Below, piece after piece: positions 9,244 through 17,788 of a stretch of DNA of 64,000 bases. Below the pieces are notes generated by a model. The model was not told where the DNA came from. It ran no database searches and saw nothing but the letters and a program-made list of their open reading frames with translations. The DNA lies in the NCBI RefSeq assembly GCF_000190475.1, contig NZ_AEWH01000045.1, positions 1-64,000 on the forward strand. The letters run 5' to 3'. A program made the translations under genes and the position numbers. Position 1 is the stretch's first letter, and the number at the start of each line of letters is the position of its first letter. This stretch comes from Ornithinibacillus scapharcae TW25 (GTDB lineage: Bacteria > Bacillota > Bacilli > Bacillales > Amphibacillaceae).

Positions 9244-10011
9244 CTAAAAAGGGAACTTATTTAGCCATTGTCCTCCATCCATTGTTACAACTTCTCCATT
9301 TATATAAGAGGCTTTATCAGAAGCAAGGAAGTATGCTAGTTCAGCAATTTCCTCCGGTTTTCCTAATCTTTTTAATGGAACAGACTCTAATGTTCTTTTA
9401 GCTGCTTCCTCGGATAAGAATAATTTGTCTGCCCCTCCTGTTCGTTCGATCGGTCCTGGGGCAATCGCATTTACTCGAATACCGTATTTTGTTCCCCATT
9501 CTACAGCTAATGTCCTCGTCATATTTAATACCCCTGCTTTTGCTGCTGATGAATGAATGACTCCGGCACCAGCATTCCAAGCATATGTAGCTACCATATT
9601 AATAATGGAACCCTCGATACCTTCTTTAATCCAATAACGTCCTACCTCTCTTGAACAATAGAAAGTACCGTTTAATACAATATCAATTACCGCATTCCAG
9701 CCGTTTATGGATAAATCCTCTGCAGCACAAATGAAATTGCCAGCTGCGTTATTTACTAGATGATCGATTCTTCCAAAGCGATTGACTGTTTCTTGTACCA
9801 TATGTTCCACATCCTCTGGCTTACGCACATCCATTGGAATGCTGAACAATTCCCCTTTTGCAGTTTCTCCTAGTTCTTTTACTACAGAATCTAACCTATC
9901 TGCATCCCTACCAGTAAGGATTACATGTGAGCCCTCATCTGCAAATTTTTTAGCCATATATTTTCCCATTCCACTAGAACTACCTGTGACGATTACTACG
10001 TGATTCTCCAT
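9244..10011 (-). CDS. fadH: 2,4-dienoyl-CoA reductase, short-chain dehydrogenase family
   Basis: NADPH-dependent reductase of polyunsaturated acyl-CoA beta-oxidation, of the short-chain dehydrogenase fold. The 255 residues show the dinucleotide motif TGSSSGMGKYMAKKFA, the NNAAGNF motif, and a catalytic region with AWNAGAGVIHSSAAKAGV. In that region the usual YxxxK tyrosine position is not evident, as in 2,4-dienoyl-CoA reductases of this type. The C-terminal GEVVTMDGGQWLN is also typical. B. subtilis FadH (YkuF, 254 residues) lies divergently next to ykuE, the same arrangement as here, which supports the name over a generic SDR. Confidence 0.88.
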   Translation of the reverse strand: MENHVVIVTGSSSGMGKYMAKKFADEGSHVILTGRDADRLDSVVKELGETAKGELFSIPMDVRKPEDVEHMVQETVNRFGRIDHLVNNAAGNFICAAEDLSINGWNAVIDIVLNGTFYCSREVGRYWIKEGIEGSIINMVATYAWNAGAGVIHSSAAKAGVLNMTRTLAVEWGTKYGIRVNAIAPGPIERTGGADKLFLSEEAAKRTLESVPLKRLGKPEEIAELAYFLASDKASYINGEVVTMDGGQWLNKFPF

Positions 10012-10163
10012 TATGTTCTCCCCTTTTCTTTACGCTTCTAACTACCATACTATTTATATTTATTAAAAAAGTCAAAAAACACTGGGTGATATTTTACTTC
10101 GTTTTTTGGAAATCCATGATGTATGCTATAATTTCAAGTAATACAGATATGAAAGGTGAAATT

Positions 10164-11021
10164 ATGAATAGGAGATCATTTCTTAAAAAGTTAATCGGGA
10201 GTGCATTAACTTTATTAGGAATAAGTGGGGGAACCTATTATTACGCACGTAACATTGAACCTGGGCTTCTAACGATAAAAAAAGAATCCATATCCAGTCC
10301 TAGAATCCCCAGTTCATTTGATAATATGAAAATTGTTCAATTTTCGGATACACATATTGGATTTCATTATACACTTGATCAATTTCAAGAACTGACAAAG
10401 AAAATCAATCAGTTGAAGCCGGATATCATCGTCTTCACTGGTGACCTAGTAGACGCACCAAATCATTACAAATGGGATAATAGGATTATTCATTTATTAA
10501 AATCATTACAAGCACCCTATGGAAAGTTCTGGGTGTTCGGGAATCATGATCATGGCGGGTATGGCACCGAGATCGTTCAATCTGTTATGAGTGAGGCTAA
10601 TTTCACATTATTAAAAAACAGCCATGAAGTTATTGAAATTGAACATGAAAGAATCATCATTGCTGGGATTGACGACGCCATACTAGGACAACCTGACTTA
10701 CAGAAAGCCATACAACATACCAATTCAGAATTGCTAACGATATTATTGGCGCACGAACCTGATTTTGCTGATCAAACCATTAACTTCCCTGTTGATGTTC
10801 AGTTATCTGGTCATAGTCACGGCGGACAAGTTAGACTACCGTTTATTGGTCATTTATATACCCCTACATATGCAGAAAAATATGTTGATGGTAAATATAC
10901 ATTTGATACTAGTGATCTCCATCTTTATGTTAGTCGTGGTATTGGTACCACTAGATTACCCTATCGTTTCTTATGTGTTCCTGAAATCTCATTGTACACG
11001 TTAAAGAGCAAAGAAATGTGA
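10164..11021 (+). CDS. ykuE: Tat-exported metallophosphoesterase YkuE
   Basis: A 285-residue calcineurin-like metallophosphoesterase. The N-terminus MNRRSFLKKLIGSALTLLG is a twin-arginine signal; B. subtilis YkuE is a known substrate of TatAy-TatCy and is cell-wall bound. Metal-site motifs appear in order: FSDTHIG, FTGDLVD, FGNHDHGG, LLAHEPDF and SGHSHGGQ. The start at 10164 is chosen because GAAAGGTG lies just before it and the signal peptide begins there; an upstream in-frame ATG at 10086 would mask the signal. A TATAAT-like hexamer around 10128 may be its promoter. Divergent from fadH as in B. subtilis. Confidence 0.9.
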   Translation: MNRRSFLKKLIGSALTLLGISGGTYYYARNIEPGLLTIKKESISSPRIPSSFDNMKIVQFSDTHIGFHYTLDQFQELTKKINQLKPDIIVFTGDLVDAPNHYKWDNRIIHLLKSLQAPYGKFWVFGNHDHGGYGTEIVQSVMSEANFTLLKNSHEVIEIEHERIIIAGIDDAILGQPDLQKAIQHTNSELLTILLAHEPDFADQTINFPVDVQLSGHSHGGQVRLPFIGHLYTPTYAEKYVDGKYTFDTSDLHLYVSRGIGTTRLPYRFLCVPEISLYTLKSKEM

Positions 11022-11094
11022 CAGGTAACCATGCTCCACTTTGCTGGCTCATGCATAAATTGTACTAAAGCATGGAAAGAAAGGGAGATGCCTG

Positions 11095-11295
11095 TTGTAC
11101 TATTCACCGACGACAGTACAAAATCACAATGTTCCATTACAGCATACCGATGAAAGAGTTTTTCCTATTATTCCTTTTTTAACAGGACTAGTGGCAGGAC
11201 CATTACTGTATCAAGCATTTAATCCGTACTATAACTATCCATACCCTGTTTATATTCCGTATGGATACCATTACAATTACAATTATTATTACTAA
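11095..11295 (+). CDS. Small tyrosine-rich protein, possibly spore-coat associated
   Basis: A 66-residue protein starting at a TTG seven bases after AAGGGAGA. It has a mid-protein hydrophobic stretch (VFPIIPFLTGLVAGPLLYQA) and a C-terminal tail in which 12 of the last 24 residues are tyrosine (PYYNYPYPVYIPYGYHYN...). Tyrosine/proline-rich tails of this kind are common in Bacillus spore-coat and surface proteins, but no family is recognised. A second Tyr-rich protein lies at 62947. Its reality is supported by the ribosome site, composition and position between two convincing genes. Confidence 0.6.
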   Translation: MYYSPTTVQNHNVPLQHTDERVFPIIPFLTGLVAGPLLYQAFNPYYNYPYPVYIPYGYHYNYNYYY

Positions 11296-11420
11296 AGATT
11301 AGAGAGGACGTCTTCCATAGATATCCTCTTTTCTTATTAGTTGTAACAGTTTATTCATAGTTTTAGTATTCTTGCCGTGTTACAATTACTATTAGAGTAT
11401 ACATAATGGAGGATTTATAT

Positions 11421-12014
11421 ATGAAGAAGTGGAAGTTTTCCCTGATAGTAACCATATTAGCTTCTTGTCTCTTGCTAGTTGCGTGTGGCGGTCAAAAGTA
11501 CGAAGGTGATTTCTCTTATAAAGTAGATGACTTCACTTTCACCAATCAAGATGGGGAAGAGTTTAGCAAGAGTGATCTAGATGGTAAAATATGGATAGCG
11601 GATTTCATTTATACTACTTGTGACACAGAATGTCCTCAGATGACTTATAATAAACAAAAAATCGAACGATCTCTAACTGAAGCAGGAATTAATGATGTAG
11701 AATTCGTCTCATTTAGTATCGATCCTGAGGTTGACACCCCTGAAGTGCTTAAAGAGTACGGAGAAGTTCGTGGAATTGAATTTGATAATTGGACTTTCTT
11801 AACCGGATATGATTTTGATACGATAAAAGAGCTGGCTGTATCATCGTTTAAAATACCTATCGAGAAAATGAAAGATGATGATAGTACATTTATGCATGGT
11901 GTGTCTTTCATGGTGGTTAGTCCTGAAGGAAATGCGATTAAGAGCTTTAATGGATATTACATGACAGAAGAACAAGTCACAGAGGTTGTCGACTTTATAG
12001 AAGGAATGCTTTAA
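11421..12014 (+). CDS. Sco1/SenC family lipoprotein (copper delivery to cytochrome oxidase)
   Basis: A 197-residue membrane lipoprotein with an N-terminal signal and lipobox LLVACGG. The thioredoxin-like domain carries the copper-binding CxxxC (YTTCDTECPQM) and the conserved distal histidine (FMHGVSF), the three ligands of Sco proteins that assemble the CuA centre of cytochrome c oxidase. It corresponds to B. subtilis BsSco/YpmQ. The ATG at 11421 follows TGGAGG; the in-frame ATG at 11406 overlaps that site. Stand-alone gene with its own terminator. Confidence 0.9.
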   Translation: MKKWKFSLIVTILASCLLLVACGGQKYEGDFSYKVDDFTFTNQDGEEFSKSDLDGKIWIADFIYTTCDTECPQMTYNKQKIERSLTEAGINDVEFVSFSIDPEVDTPEVLKEYGEVRGIEFDNWTFLTGYDFDTIKELAVSSFKIPIEKMKDDDSTFMHGVSFMVVSPEGNAIKSFNGYYMTEEQVTEVVDFIEGML

Positions 12015-12020
12015 AACTTT

Positions 12021-12076
12021 AGGATGTCTCGAGATGGAGAAGATGAATCCATCGATGGGACATCCTCTCTTTTTTA
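12021..12076 (+). terminator. Terminator of the sco gene
   Basis: AGGATGTC pairs with GACATCCT, with inner pairing GATGG/CCATC, followed by CTCTCTTTTTTATT, beginning seven bases after the stop. Confidence 0.75.
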
Positions 12077-12141
12077 TTGAAAGTGGACAAGCTTTACGAT
12101 ACTATGAAACTAACTAGTGTTTTGAGAAAGGAGGAAGATTA

Positions 12142-12618
12142 ATGGGAAATCATAACGGAGTTTCACTTCACGATTTAGCCAGAGCAATATACACGGTAAA
12201 TCGCCATGCTAAAACAGCACCTGAACCACAGCATTTATACTATATAAAAAAAGAAACACTTAAACGCTTGCTTGATGAAAAGAAAGCAAAAAAGATCGGT
12301 TTACATTTCTCCGACCATCCCAAATTAAGTAACCAGCATTCTACCCTCTTAGTTCAGGTGGAAGACTATTACTTTCACATCCCTCCTACAAAGGAAGACT
12401 TCCAGGAGCTAAAACATTTAGGATCACTAGACCAAAATTTTCGTAATCCACAGACGAGAATGTCATTATCACAAGCTAAAAAAATAATATATCAATATAT
12501 TGACTGGAAACCTGCTAATAAAAACAATAAACCAAAACAAAAAAACTACTCATCATCCTATTTTACCCCCTCCTCATTAGGTAAAATGGAATGGCCACCA
12601 CGTAAAACCTTTCGTTAA
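12142..12618 (+). CDS. ykyB: YkyB family protein
   Basis: A 158-residue protein of the YkyB family, function unknown. The N-terminal two-thirds is the conserved part (LHDLARAIYTVNRHAKTAP and the YIKKETLKRLL region); the tail is rich in Asn, Lys and Ser and looks unstructured. AAGGAGGAAGATTA precedes the ATG. In B. subtilis ykyB lies close to ykuE and ykuF, which agrees with the position here. Confidence 0.85.
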   Translation: MGNHNGVSLHDLARAIYTVNRHAKTAPEPQHLYYIKKETLKRLLDEKKAKKIGLHFSDHPKLSNQHSTLLVQVEDYYFHIPPTKEDFQELKHLGSLDQNFRNPQTRMSLSQAKKIIYQYIDWKPANKNNKPKQKNYSSSYFTPSSLGKMEWPPRKTFR

Positions 12619-12624
12619 TTCTTA

Positions 12625-12668
12625 AAGATGTCTTCTGATCTCAATTTGTCTAGAAGACATCTTTTTTT
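12625..12668. terminator. Bidirectional terminator after ykyB
   Basis: A 12-bp perfect stem AAGATGTCTTCT/AGAAGACATCTT, followed by seven T on the plus strand. The stem extends to the stop of the converging membrane-protein gene, so it probably serves both. Confidence 0.9.
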
Positions 12669-13029
12669 ATACTTTGTTCCTCTTTTTCAACAAGTTCTTA
12701 TAAATATGGATAATCAATAATATTAATCCAAAGATCGATAATGCCTGTAATGAAAACTTTAATAATTGATAGGTTATCATCTGTATTTCACCTGAGATTA
12801 ATACTACTATGAAAAATAATGTCATAAAGGATAACCCACTCAGTAAATAGCTCAATACTCTATCTGATTTTGTTGAGACAAGAATCAATGTGATTGGTCT
12901 AATGACAAAGTAGCATCCTGCAATCCCTAGAAAAATAACAAAAATAAAAAATACTTCCTTCGATATCCCTAGTGATTGTAATTGTGATAATTTTAGCCAT
13001 TCTACCTTGCTAAATAGTTCTTCTTGCAT
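12667..13029 (-). CDS. Hypothetical membrane protein, three predicted helices
   Basis: 120 residues, no family recognised. An N-terminal soluble stretch of about 24 residues is followed by hydrophobic segments at about 26-50, 60-80 and 90-110, ending in a basic tail (KNLLKKRNKV). Start at ATG 13029 after a GGGGTGGGG stretch. Transcribed alone and convergent with ykyB. Codon use does not differ from its neighbours. Confidence 0.65.
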   Translation of the reverse strand: MQEELFSKVEWLKLSQLQSLGISKEVFFIFVIFLGIAGCYFVIRPITLILVSTKSDRVLSYLLSGLSFMTLFFIVVLISGEIQMITYQLLKFSLQALSIFGLILLIIHIYKNLLKKRNKV

Positions 13030-13170
13030 ACTACCCCACCCCCCATTTGGTCTTTCTCATCATTTTAGGCGGATAAATAATAATATATACCTATAAATAA
13101 TGCGCTTATCCAATTTTCAATATATTTGCTATAATCATTTATATGGATTCTCATGAAGGAGGCTATTCAG

Positions 13171-14070
13171 TTGAATAAAGTAGCAATACTTTGTATTGTT
13201 TTAGGTGCTTCATTATGGGGGACGATTGGATGGTTTGTGAGAAAGTTATATGAGTTCGGTTTTAGCCCAATGGAAGTTGTGACATTGCGTGCCACTACGA
13301 CTACCATATTATTGCTTACCTATCTCATAATCATCTCACCCAAAACATTATGTTTATCTTCGTTTCGTGATATAAAATACTTCATAGGCACTGGAATTTT
13401 TAGTATTATATTTTTTAATTACTGTATGTTTAGTACAATCGAATTATCCACTATACCAATTGCTACAGCCTTATTATATACTGCGCCTGCTTTTGTAACG
13501 ATATTTTCCTTTTTCCTATTCAAAGAAGCGATTACGCAACGAAAAACAATTGCGCTTGTAGGGACCTTATTAGGAACTTGTTTCGTTGTAGGATTGTTGC
13601 CATTCCAAGTAAATTCCTTACCATTGGGCAGTTTATTGTTTGGTATCGGGTCTGCTATTGGATATGCAATGTATAGTATTTTTAGTAAGTACGCTCTACA
13701 AAAATATTCAAGTTTAGCAATTACTACTTATACTTTTATTGTGGCTACGATTACGTTACTACCTTTTTTTCCTTTTCGTGATAAACTAGACATATTTTTG
13801 CAACCAGAGGTATTATTTTATGCATTTGGGTTAGGTCTTTTCCCTACCGCAATAGCTTACATTGTCTATACATACGGATTAAATAAAACGGAGGCATCAA
13901 AAGCCTCCATCATATCTACTGTTGAACCAGTGGTTGCTACCTTAATTGGTATATTTATTTTTAAGGAGACCTTAACTCTAATACAGTTAATAGGAATGCT
14001 TCTTATTATAGGAGCTGTTATAAGTATGCAAATACCTTCGAAGAAAATAAAAATAGAATTAAACAATTGA
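13171..14070 (+). CDS. EamA/DMT-family permease
   Basis: A 299-residue permease with ten hydrophobic segments arranged as two EamA repeats (about residues 4-140 and 150-290), a drug/metabolite exporter fold. AAGGAGG lies eight bases before the TTG at 13171; an ATG at 13153 overlaps that site and is rejected. Its stop codon overlaps the untranslated start of the patA message: patA begins 20 bases later. A role in export of an amino acid or a related metabolite is suggested by that coupling but is not shown. Confidence 0.85.
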   Translation: MNKVAILCIVLGASLWGTIGWFVRKLYEFGFSPMEVVTLRATTTTILLLTYLIIISPKTLCLSSFRDIKYFIGTGIFSIIFFNYCMFSTIELSTIPIATALLYTAPAFVTIFSFFLFKEAITQRKTIALVGTLLGTCFVVGLLPFQVNSLPLGSLLFGIGSAIGYAMYSIFSKYALQKYSSLAITTYTFIVATITLLPFFPFRDKLDIFLQPEVLFYAFGLGLFPTAIAYIVYTYGLNKTEASKASIISTVEPVVATLIGIFIFKETLTLIQLIGMLLIIGAVISMQIPSKKIKIELNN

Positions 14071-14090
14071 AAAATTTTGGAGGAAGAAAC

Positions 14091-15248
14091 TTGGAAAACT
14101 TACTGAATACACAAGTGAAATCAATCGAACTATCTGGAATTAGAAGGTTTTTTAATATGGTATCAGATGAAAAAGACATCATTTCCCTTACAATTGGGCA
14201 ACCAGACTTTGTTACCCCTACACATATTAAAGAAGCTACAATTCAAGCGTTACATACAAATAAAACTACCTACACCAATAATGCAGGGATTCCGGAACTT
14301 CGAAAGGCAATATCCAATTTTTATGAAAAAAAATACAATGTACACTATAATCCTGATAATGAAATCATCGTCACAGCAGGTGCATCACAAGCAATCGATA
14401 TCGTATTTCGAACTATTTTAAATCCTGGTGATGAAGTGATATTACCTTCCCCTATTTATCCTGGTTATGAGCCGTTAATTACATTAGCTGGTGCTATACC
14501 GGTATACGTCGATACGACGCAGGCCGATTTTAAACTAACAAAGAATAGCCTTTCAAATGCCATAACGGAAAGAACGAAATGTGTCGTACTTCCATATCCA
14601 TCGAATCCGACAGGTGCATCATTTACAAAAGACGAGTTGAGAAATCTAGTCGATGTATTAAAGCAGAAAAATATATTCATACTAGCAGATGAAATATATA
14701 GTGAACTCGTGTATGATGATACGCACACTTCTATCGCTAGTTTTCAACAAGTAAAAGACCGTACTATTGTTGTGAATGGCTTGTCTAAATCGCATTCCAT
14801 GACAGGTTTTCGAATTGGCTATACACTTGCACCAAATTGGCTAACAAAACATTTGTTAAAAGTTCATCAATACAATGTATCTTGTGCTTCTTCTATAAGC
14901 CAGTACGCCGCTCTCGAAGCCTTAACCAATGGCGTGAACGATCCAGAAAGAATGAAAGAGACTTATCGTGTAAGAAGGGATTTCGTATATAATCGATTAA
15001 TGGATATGGGACTGTCGGTTAACAAACCAAACGGAGCATTTTATTTATTTCCAAGGTTCCCCGATACCACTCTCAATTCCTTTGAACTGGGTGTTGACTT
15101 AGTTAAAAAAGGGAAAGTAGCAATTGTACCTGGCGGAAGTTTCACCTATTTAGGGGAAGGTTATATGCGATTATCCTATGCATATGACATGAAGACATTA
15201 GAAGAAGGTATAATACGTATTGAGCGGTATTTATACGAACATTTTTAA
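14091..15248 (+). CDS. patA: N-acetyl-LL-diaminopimelate aminotransferase (PatA)
   Basis: PLP-dependent class I aminotransferase converting N-acetyl-L-2-amino-6-ketopimelate to N-acetyl-LL-diaminopimelate. Diagnostic motifs: SLTIGQPDF, YTNNAGIPELR, ADEIYSELVYD (PLP aspartate), SLSKSHSMTGFRIG written as NGLSKSHSMTGFRIGY (Schiff-base lysine), and the strongly PatA-like KVHQYNVSCASSISQ. GGAGG lies seven bases before the TTG at 14091, giving 385 residues; the longer frame from TTG 14067 overlaps the upstream stop and is rejected. Co-transcribed with the DMT permease. Together with dapH and ykuR it completes the acetylase branch. Confidence 0.92.
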   Translation: MENLLNTQVKSIELSGIRRFFNMVSDEKDIISLTIGQPDFVTPTHIKEATIQALHTNKTTYTNNAGIPELRKAISNFYEKKYNVHYNPDNEIIVTAGASQAIDIVFRTILNPGDEVILPSPIYPGYEPLITLAGAIPVYVDTTQADFKLTKNSLSNAITERTKCVVLPYPSNPTGASFTKDELRNLVDVLKQKNIFILADEIYSELVYDDTHTSIASFQQVKDRTIVVNGLSKSHSMTGFRIGYTLAPNWLTKHLLKVHQYNVSCASSISQYAALEALTNGVNDPERMKETYRVRRDFVYNRLMDMGLSVNKPNGAFYLFPRFPDTTLNSFELGVDLVKKGKVAIVPGGSFTYLGEGYMRLSYAYDMKTLEEGIIRIERYLYEHF

Positions 15249-15258
15249 AACAAAAAGA

Positions 15259-15286
15259 CGGGATAATCAAAATTTTTGATATCCCC
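15259..15286 (+). terminator. Possible weak terminator after patA
   Basis: GGGATAATCAAA pairs with TTTGATATCCC around a short loop 11 bases beyond the patA stop. The following sequence (CTTTATTTCCC) is only moderately T-rich. Confidence 0.5.
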
Positions 15287-15317
15287 TTTATTTCCCTATA
15301 CTATCTAATAGTAGTTT

Positions 15318-15491
15318 CTATATCTCTTTTGTATCCTGTTGTTTACTTTTTTCATAAATATTTAACAATCGGTCTAATTCTTGACTCATTGCAATGGATT
15401 CCAAACTGGTTATTCCCTGCTTCATTGCAATAGAACTCATTTTCATACGAAGTTTCTCTATTTCCTCTAGGAGCTTGTCAGTATCGTACAT
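15318..15491 (-). CDS. Spo0E-like sporulation regulatory phosphatase
   Basis: A 57-residue two-helix protein with the Spo0E-family signature SQELDRLLNIYEK near the C-terminus. In this family the signature dephosphorylates Spo0A~P and so delays sporulation; specificity for Spo0A is inferred from the family. The first helix is the heptad-rich LEEIEKLRMKMSSIA. GGAGG lies 14 bases before ATG 15491; an in-frame TTG at 15494 with tighter spacing is equally possible. Confidence 0.85.
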   Translation of the reverse strand: MYDTDKLLEEIEKLRMKMSSIAMKQGITSLESIAMSQELDRLLNIYEKSKQQDTKEI

Positions 15492-15625
15492 CAATAAATA
15501 CAATACCTCCTTTTATTATTTCTATTAATGTAGCACATATTAAAACCTATTAACAAATAAATTTAACATTTTTTACATATTTTTATAATGACAAGTGTAT
15601 TTTAACAGTTATTTTATATGATTGT

Positions 15626-15634
15626 TGCTATAAT
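15626..15634 (+). promoter_or_regulatory. Extended -10 promoter of the signal peptidase gene
   Basis: TGCTATAAT matches an extended -10 element; no good -35 is seen. It overlaps the two in-frame upstream ATGs of the signal peptidase frame (15618, 15633), which would then not be in the message. This supports the TTG at 15688 as the real start. Confidence 0.5.
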
Positions 15635-15687
15635 GGTAATAGGTTACTTACGTAAAAGTACTTTATATAAAGAAAGGAATGTCATCG

Positions 15688-16211
15688 TTGACCCAAGTAA
15701 GAGAAAAAAAGAATGGGTGGAATGGGGCAAAGCTATTTTAATTGCCATCATACTAGCATTTTTACTACGAACTTTTATCTTTGCAACTTCGATTGTTGAA
15801 GGAGATAGTATGGACCCTACCCTACAAGATGGAGAACGAGTGATTTTTAACAAGCTAATTTACCTGGTTGACGAGCCTGACAGAGGAGATATTGTCATTA
15901 TCCACCGCCCAGAAAAAAACTATGTGAAACGTGTGATTGGACTTCCTGGTGAAACAATTGAAATACGAAATCATAATCTTTATATAAATAATGAGCTTTA
16001 TGATCAAACCTTCTTAACGGAAGATGCAAAAAACCATACAGGAAACTACGGTCCGATAACTGTACCGAGTGGGCGCTTTTTTGTTATGGGAGACAACCGT
16101 TCTATAAGCAAGGACTCTAGAAATGGTTTAGGTTTTATTATGGAAGACGAGATAATTGGTAGGTCTGAATTTGTCTTCTTCCCTTTTAGTGAAATGGCTA
16201 AAACAAGATAA
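15688..16211 (+). CDS. Signal peptidase I (Sip type); apparent frameshift near the 5' end
   Basis: Membrane-anchored serine protease that removes signal peptides. One N-terminal helix (AILIAIILAFLLRTFIF) is followed by the catalytic-serine motif EGDSMDPTL, the lysine motif YVKRVIGLPGE, and MGDNRSISKDSRNGLG. The frame opens at ATG 15618, but that start has no ribosome site and lies on a likely promoter. AAAGGA sits nine bases before the TTG at 15688, which encodes MTQVREKK in another frame. One extra A in the A7 run at 15704-15710 would read on directly into EWVEWGKAI, giving a typical Sip N-terminus. If the sequence is correct the start is uncertain (15618 or 15633). Confidence 0.85.
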
Positions 16212-16288
16212 GATTAGATAAATCTGCATAAGATTGTATACTAATCTAGGCGTGAAGGTATTTAATATTTTCCTATCTGCTAAAAAAC

Positions 16289-16326
16289 AAGGTTGCCTTG
16301 ATGAAATCATCAAAGCAACCTTTTTC
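16289..16326. terminator. Terminator between signal peptidase and a small minus-strand ORF
   Basis: GGTTGC-C-TTGATG pairs with CATCAA-A-GCAACC around an AAAT loop, followed by seven T on the plus strand. On the minus strand it directly follows the 26-residue ORF and also has a T-rich tail, so it works both ways. Confidence 0.85.
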
Positions 16327-16331
16327 ATACC

Positions 16332-16412
16332 TTATTTTTCATTATCTACTACCATACTCCCGATAAAATATAATAGTATTACAAAACAAACAATCCCTAA
16401 TCCTAATTCCAT
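16332..16412 (-). CDS. 26-residue single-helix membrane microprotein
   Basis: Encodes MELGLGIVCFVILLYFIGSM plus VVDNEK: one hydrophobic helix with an acidic start and a charged tail. ATAGGAGGT lies eight bases before the ATG, and a strong terminator follows the stop after six bases, so it looks like a complete tiny transcription unit. It resembles KdpF- or CydS-type accessory microproteins in size only; no partner gene is adjacent. Function unknown. Confidence 0.6.
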   Translation of the reverse strand: MELGLGIVCFVILLYFIGSMVVDNEK

Positions 16413-16626
16413 GCTGCTGCACCTCCTATAAATATTATATGTATAATTACACTTTTAATAAAAGTGAATCCAGCCGGAACAAGCAAGAGCCTCTATCTTC
16501 ATCTTCAAAATATTTATGCATGTATAATCATACCATATCCCCCTCCTAAATAAAGAGAAATATGTTAAGATAGAGATAAAATAATTGACGAAATTTATCG
16601 ACCAACTATAGGAAGCAGGTGAAGCC

Positions 16627-17784
16627 ATGTTACACTGCCCTCACTGTGGTTCATTTATAAATGAGGAAGAACAATTTTGCGTTACATGTGGCAAAAAACT
16701 CCCCACAGATATCCACCTTCGTTCCAATTCCAATTCCAAAGCAACTAAGCTCTGGTTTTTACCAATTGGTATATTTGTTATCTTACTTCTAACTATAACC
16801 CTATTTAATAGTTTTCTGGATCGGCAATCCACACAAGCCAAGAAATACTATCAATTAGGTGAAGAAAGCATCGAAGTTGGTAATTATAAGAAAGCAAAGC
16901 AATACTTCCAGTCTGCTGTAGAAGCAAAACCGAATTTTTCGCAAGGAGAAATCGCGCTGGAATTTGTTCAAAAGACTACTTCTGTGAAAGAGTTGCAAGA
17001 TCATGCGAATAAAGCACTTCAAGATAAAGACTTCCAATCCGCCTTATCCTTTATCAATGATGCTGAAGATTTATTGAAGAACTTTAATGGAATCGCAACT
17101 TCTAAAATTGTTGAGGAATTAGAACATCACCGAAATACGATTAAAATCGAACAATTAAAAAGTCTACTTTCAGCTGATGCCACAATTGATGAGTTGAAGG
17201 TGTTAATTTGGGAGGCTGACTCCATTAAAGATGAAGAAGCTGCTCAAATAGCGGAAAACATTCGAAATCAAATTATTGACTACACTTATACAAAAGCTAG
17301 TGAACAGCTATCCGAAAAGCAATTTAGTGATGCTCAATATATTGTAGACGATGGACTAAAATATGCTCCATATTCAGACAAGCTCCAAAGTCTAAAGACA
17401 ACGATTGAAAAAGAAAAGGTTACATTTGAAACCACGCAAGAACAGCGTATACAACAAGCAATTAACACTGCAAATGAAGAGCGAGAAATGAATGAAACAG
17501 ATGCCATTAAGGTGGTTGATGTAAAATTAGAAAAAAATAGTCAAGGAAATCTAGTTGTAAAAGGAGAAGTAAAGAGTATTGCAACAATCCCTATCAGTTC
17601 AATCCAAGTAGAATATGCACTCGTTAGAAATAATACGGAGTTCCTTACAAATGGTGTATATGTCTACCCTGACACACTATATCCGAATGAAAATGGGAAA
17701 TTCGAATTTACTCATTTCGATATGAATGTGGATATCAAACAAACTACCGCGAACGTTAAAAAGATAACCTGGTATACGGAGTGA
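16627..17784 (+). CDS. Zinc-ribbon, single-helix, TPR-like membrane protein
   Basis: 385 residues. An N-terminal zinc ribbon (CPHCGSFINEEEQFCVTCG, two CxxC pairs) is followed by a membrane helix at about 40-62. An extracellular part comes next, with TPR-like helices (KKYYQLGEESIEVGNYKKAKQYF, about 75-270) and a C-terminal beta domain (about 300-385) resembling the FxLyD type. Ribosome site AGGAAGCAGGTG. It ends four bases before a membrane-anchored serine protease, so the two form an operon. The extracellular repeats may scaffold or regulate that protease. No specific family is named with confidence. Confidence 0.7.
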   Translation: MLHCPHCGSFINEEEQFCVTCGKKLPTDIHLRSNSNSKATKLWFLPIGIFVILLLTITLFNSFLDRQSTQAKKYYQLGEESIEVGNYKKAKQYFQSAVEAKPNFSQGEIALEFVQKTTSVKELQDHANKALQDKDFQSALSFINDAEDLLKNFNGIATSKIVEELEHHRNTIKIEQLKSLLSADATIDELKVLIWEADSIKDEEAAQIAENIRNQIIDYTYTKASEQLSEKQFSDAQYIVDDGLKYAPYSDKLQSLKTTIEKEKVTFETTQEQRIQQAINTANEEREMNETDAIKVVDVKLEKNSQGNLVVKGEVKSIATIPISSIQVEYALVRNNTEFLTNGVYVYPDTLYPNENGKFEFTHFDMNVDIKQTTANVKKITWYTE

Positions 17785-17788
17785 AAAA

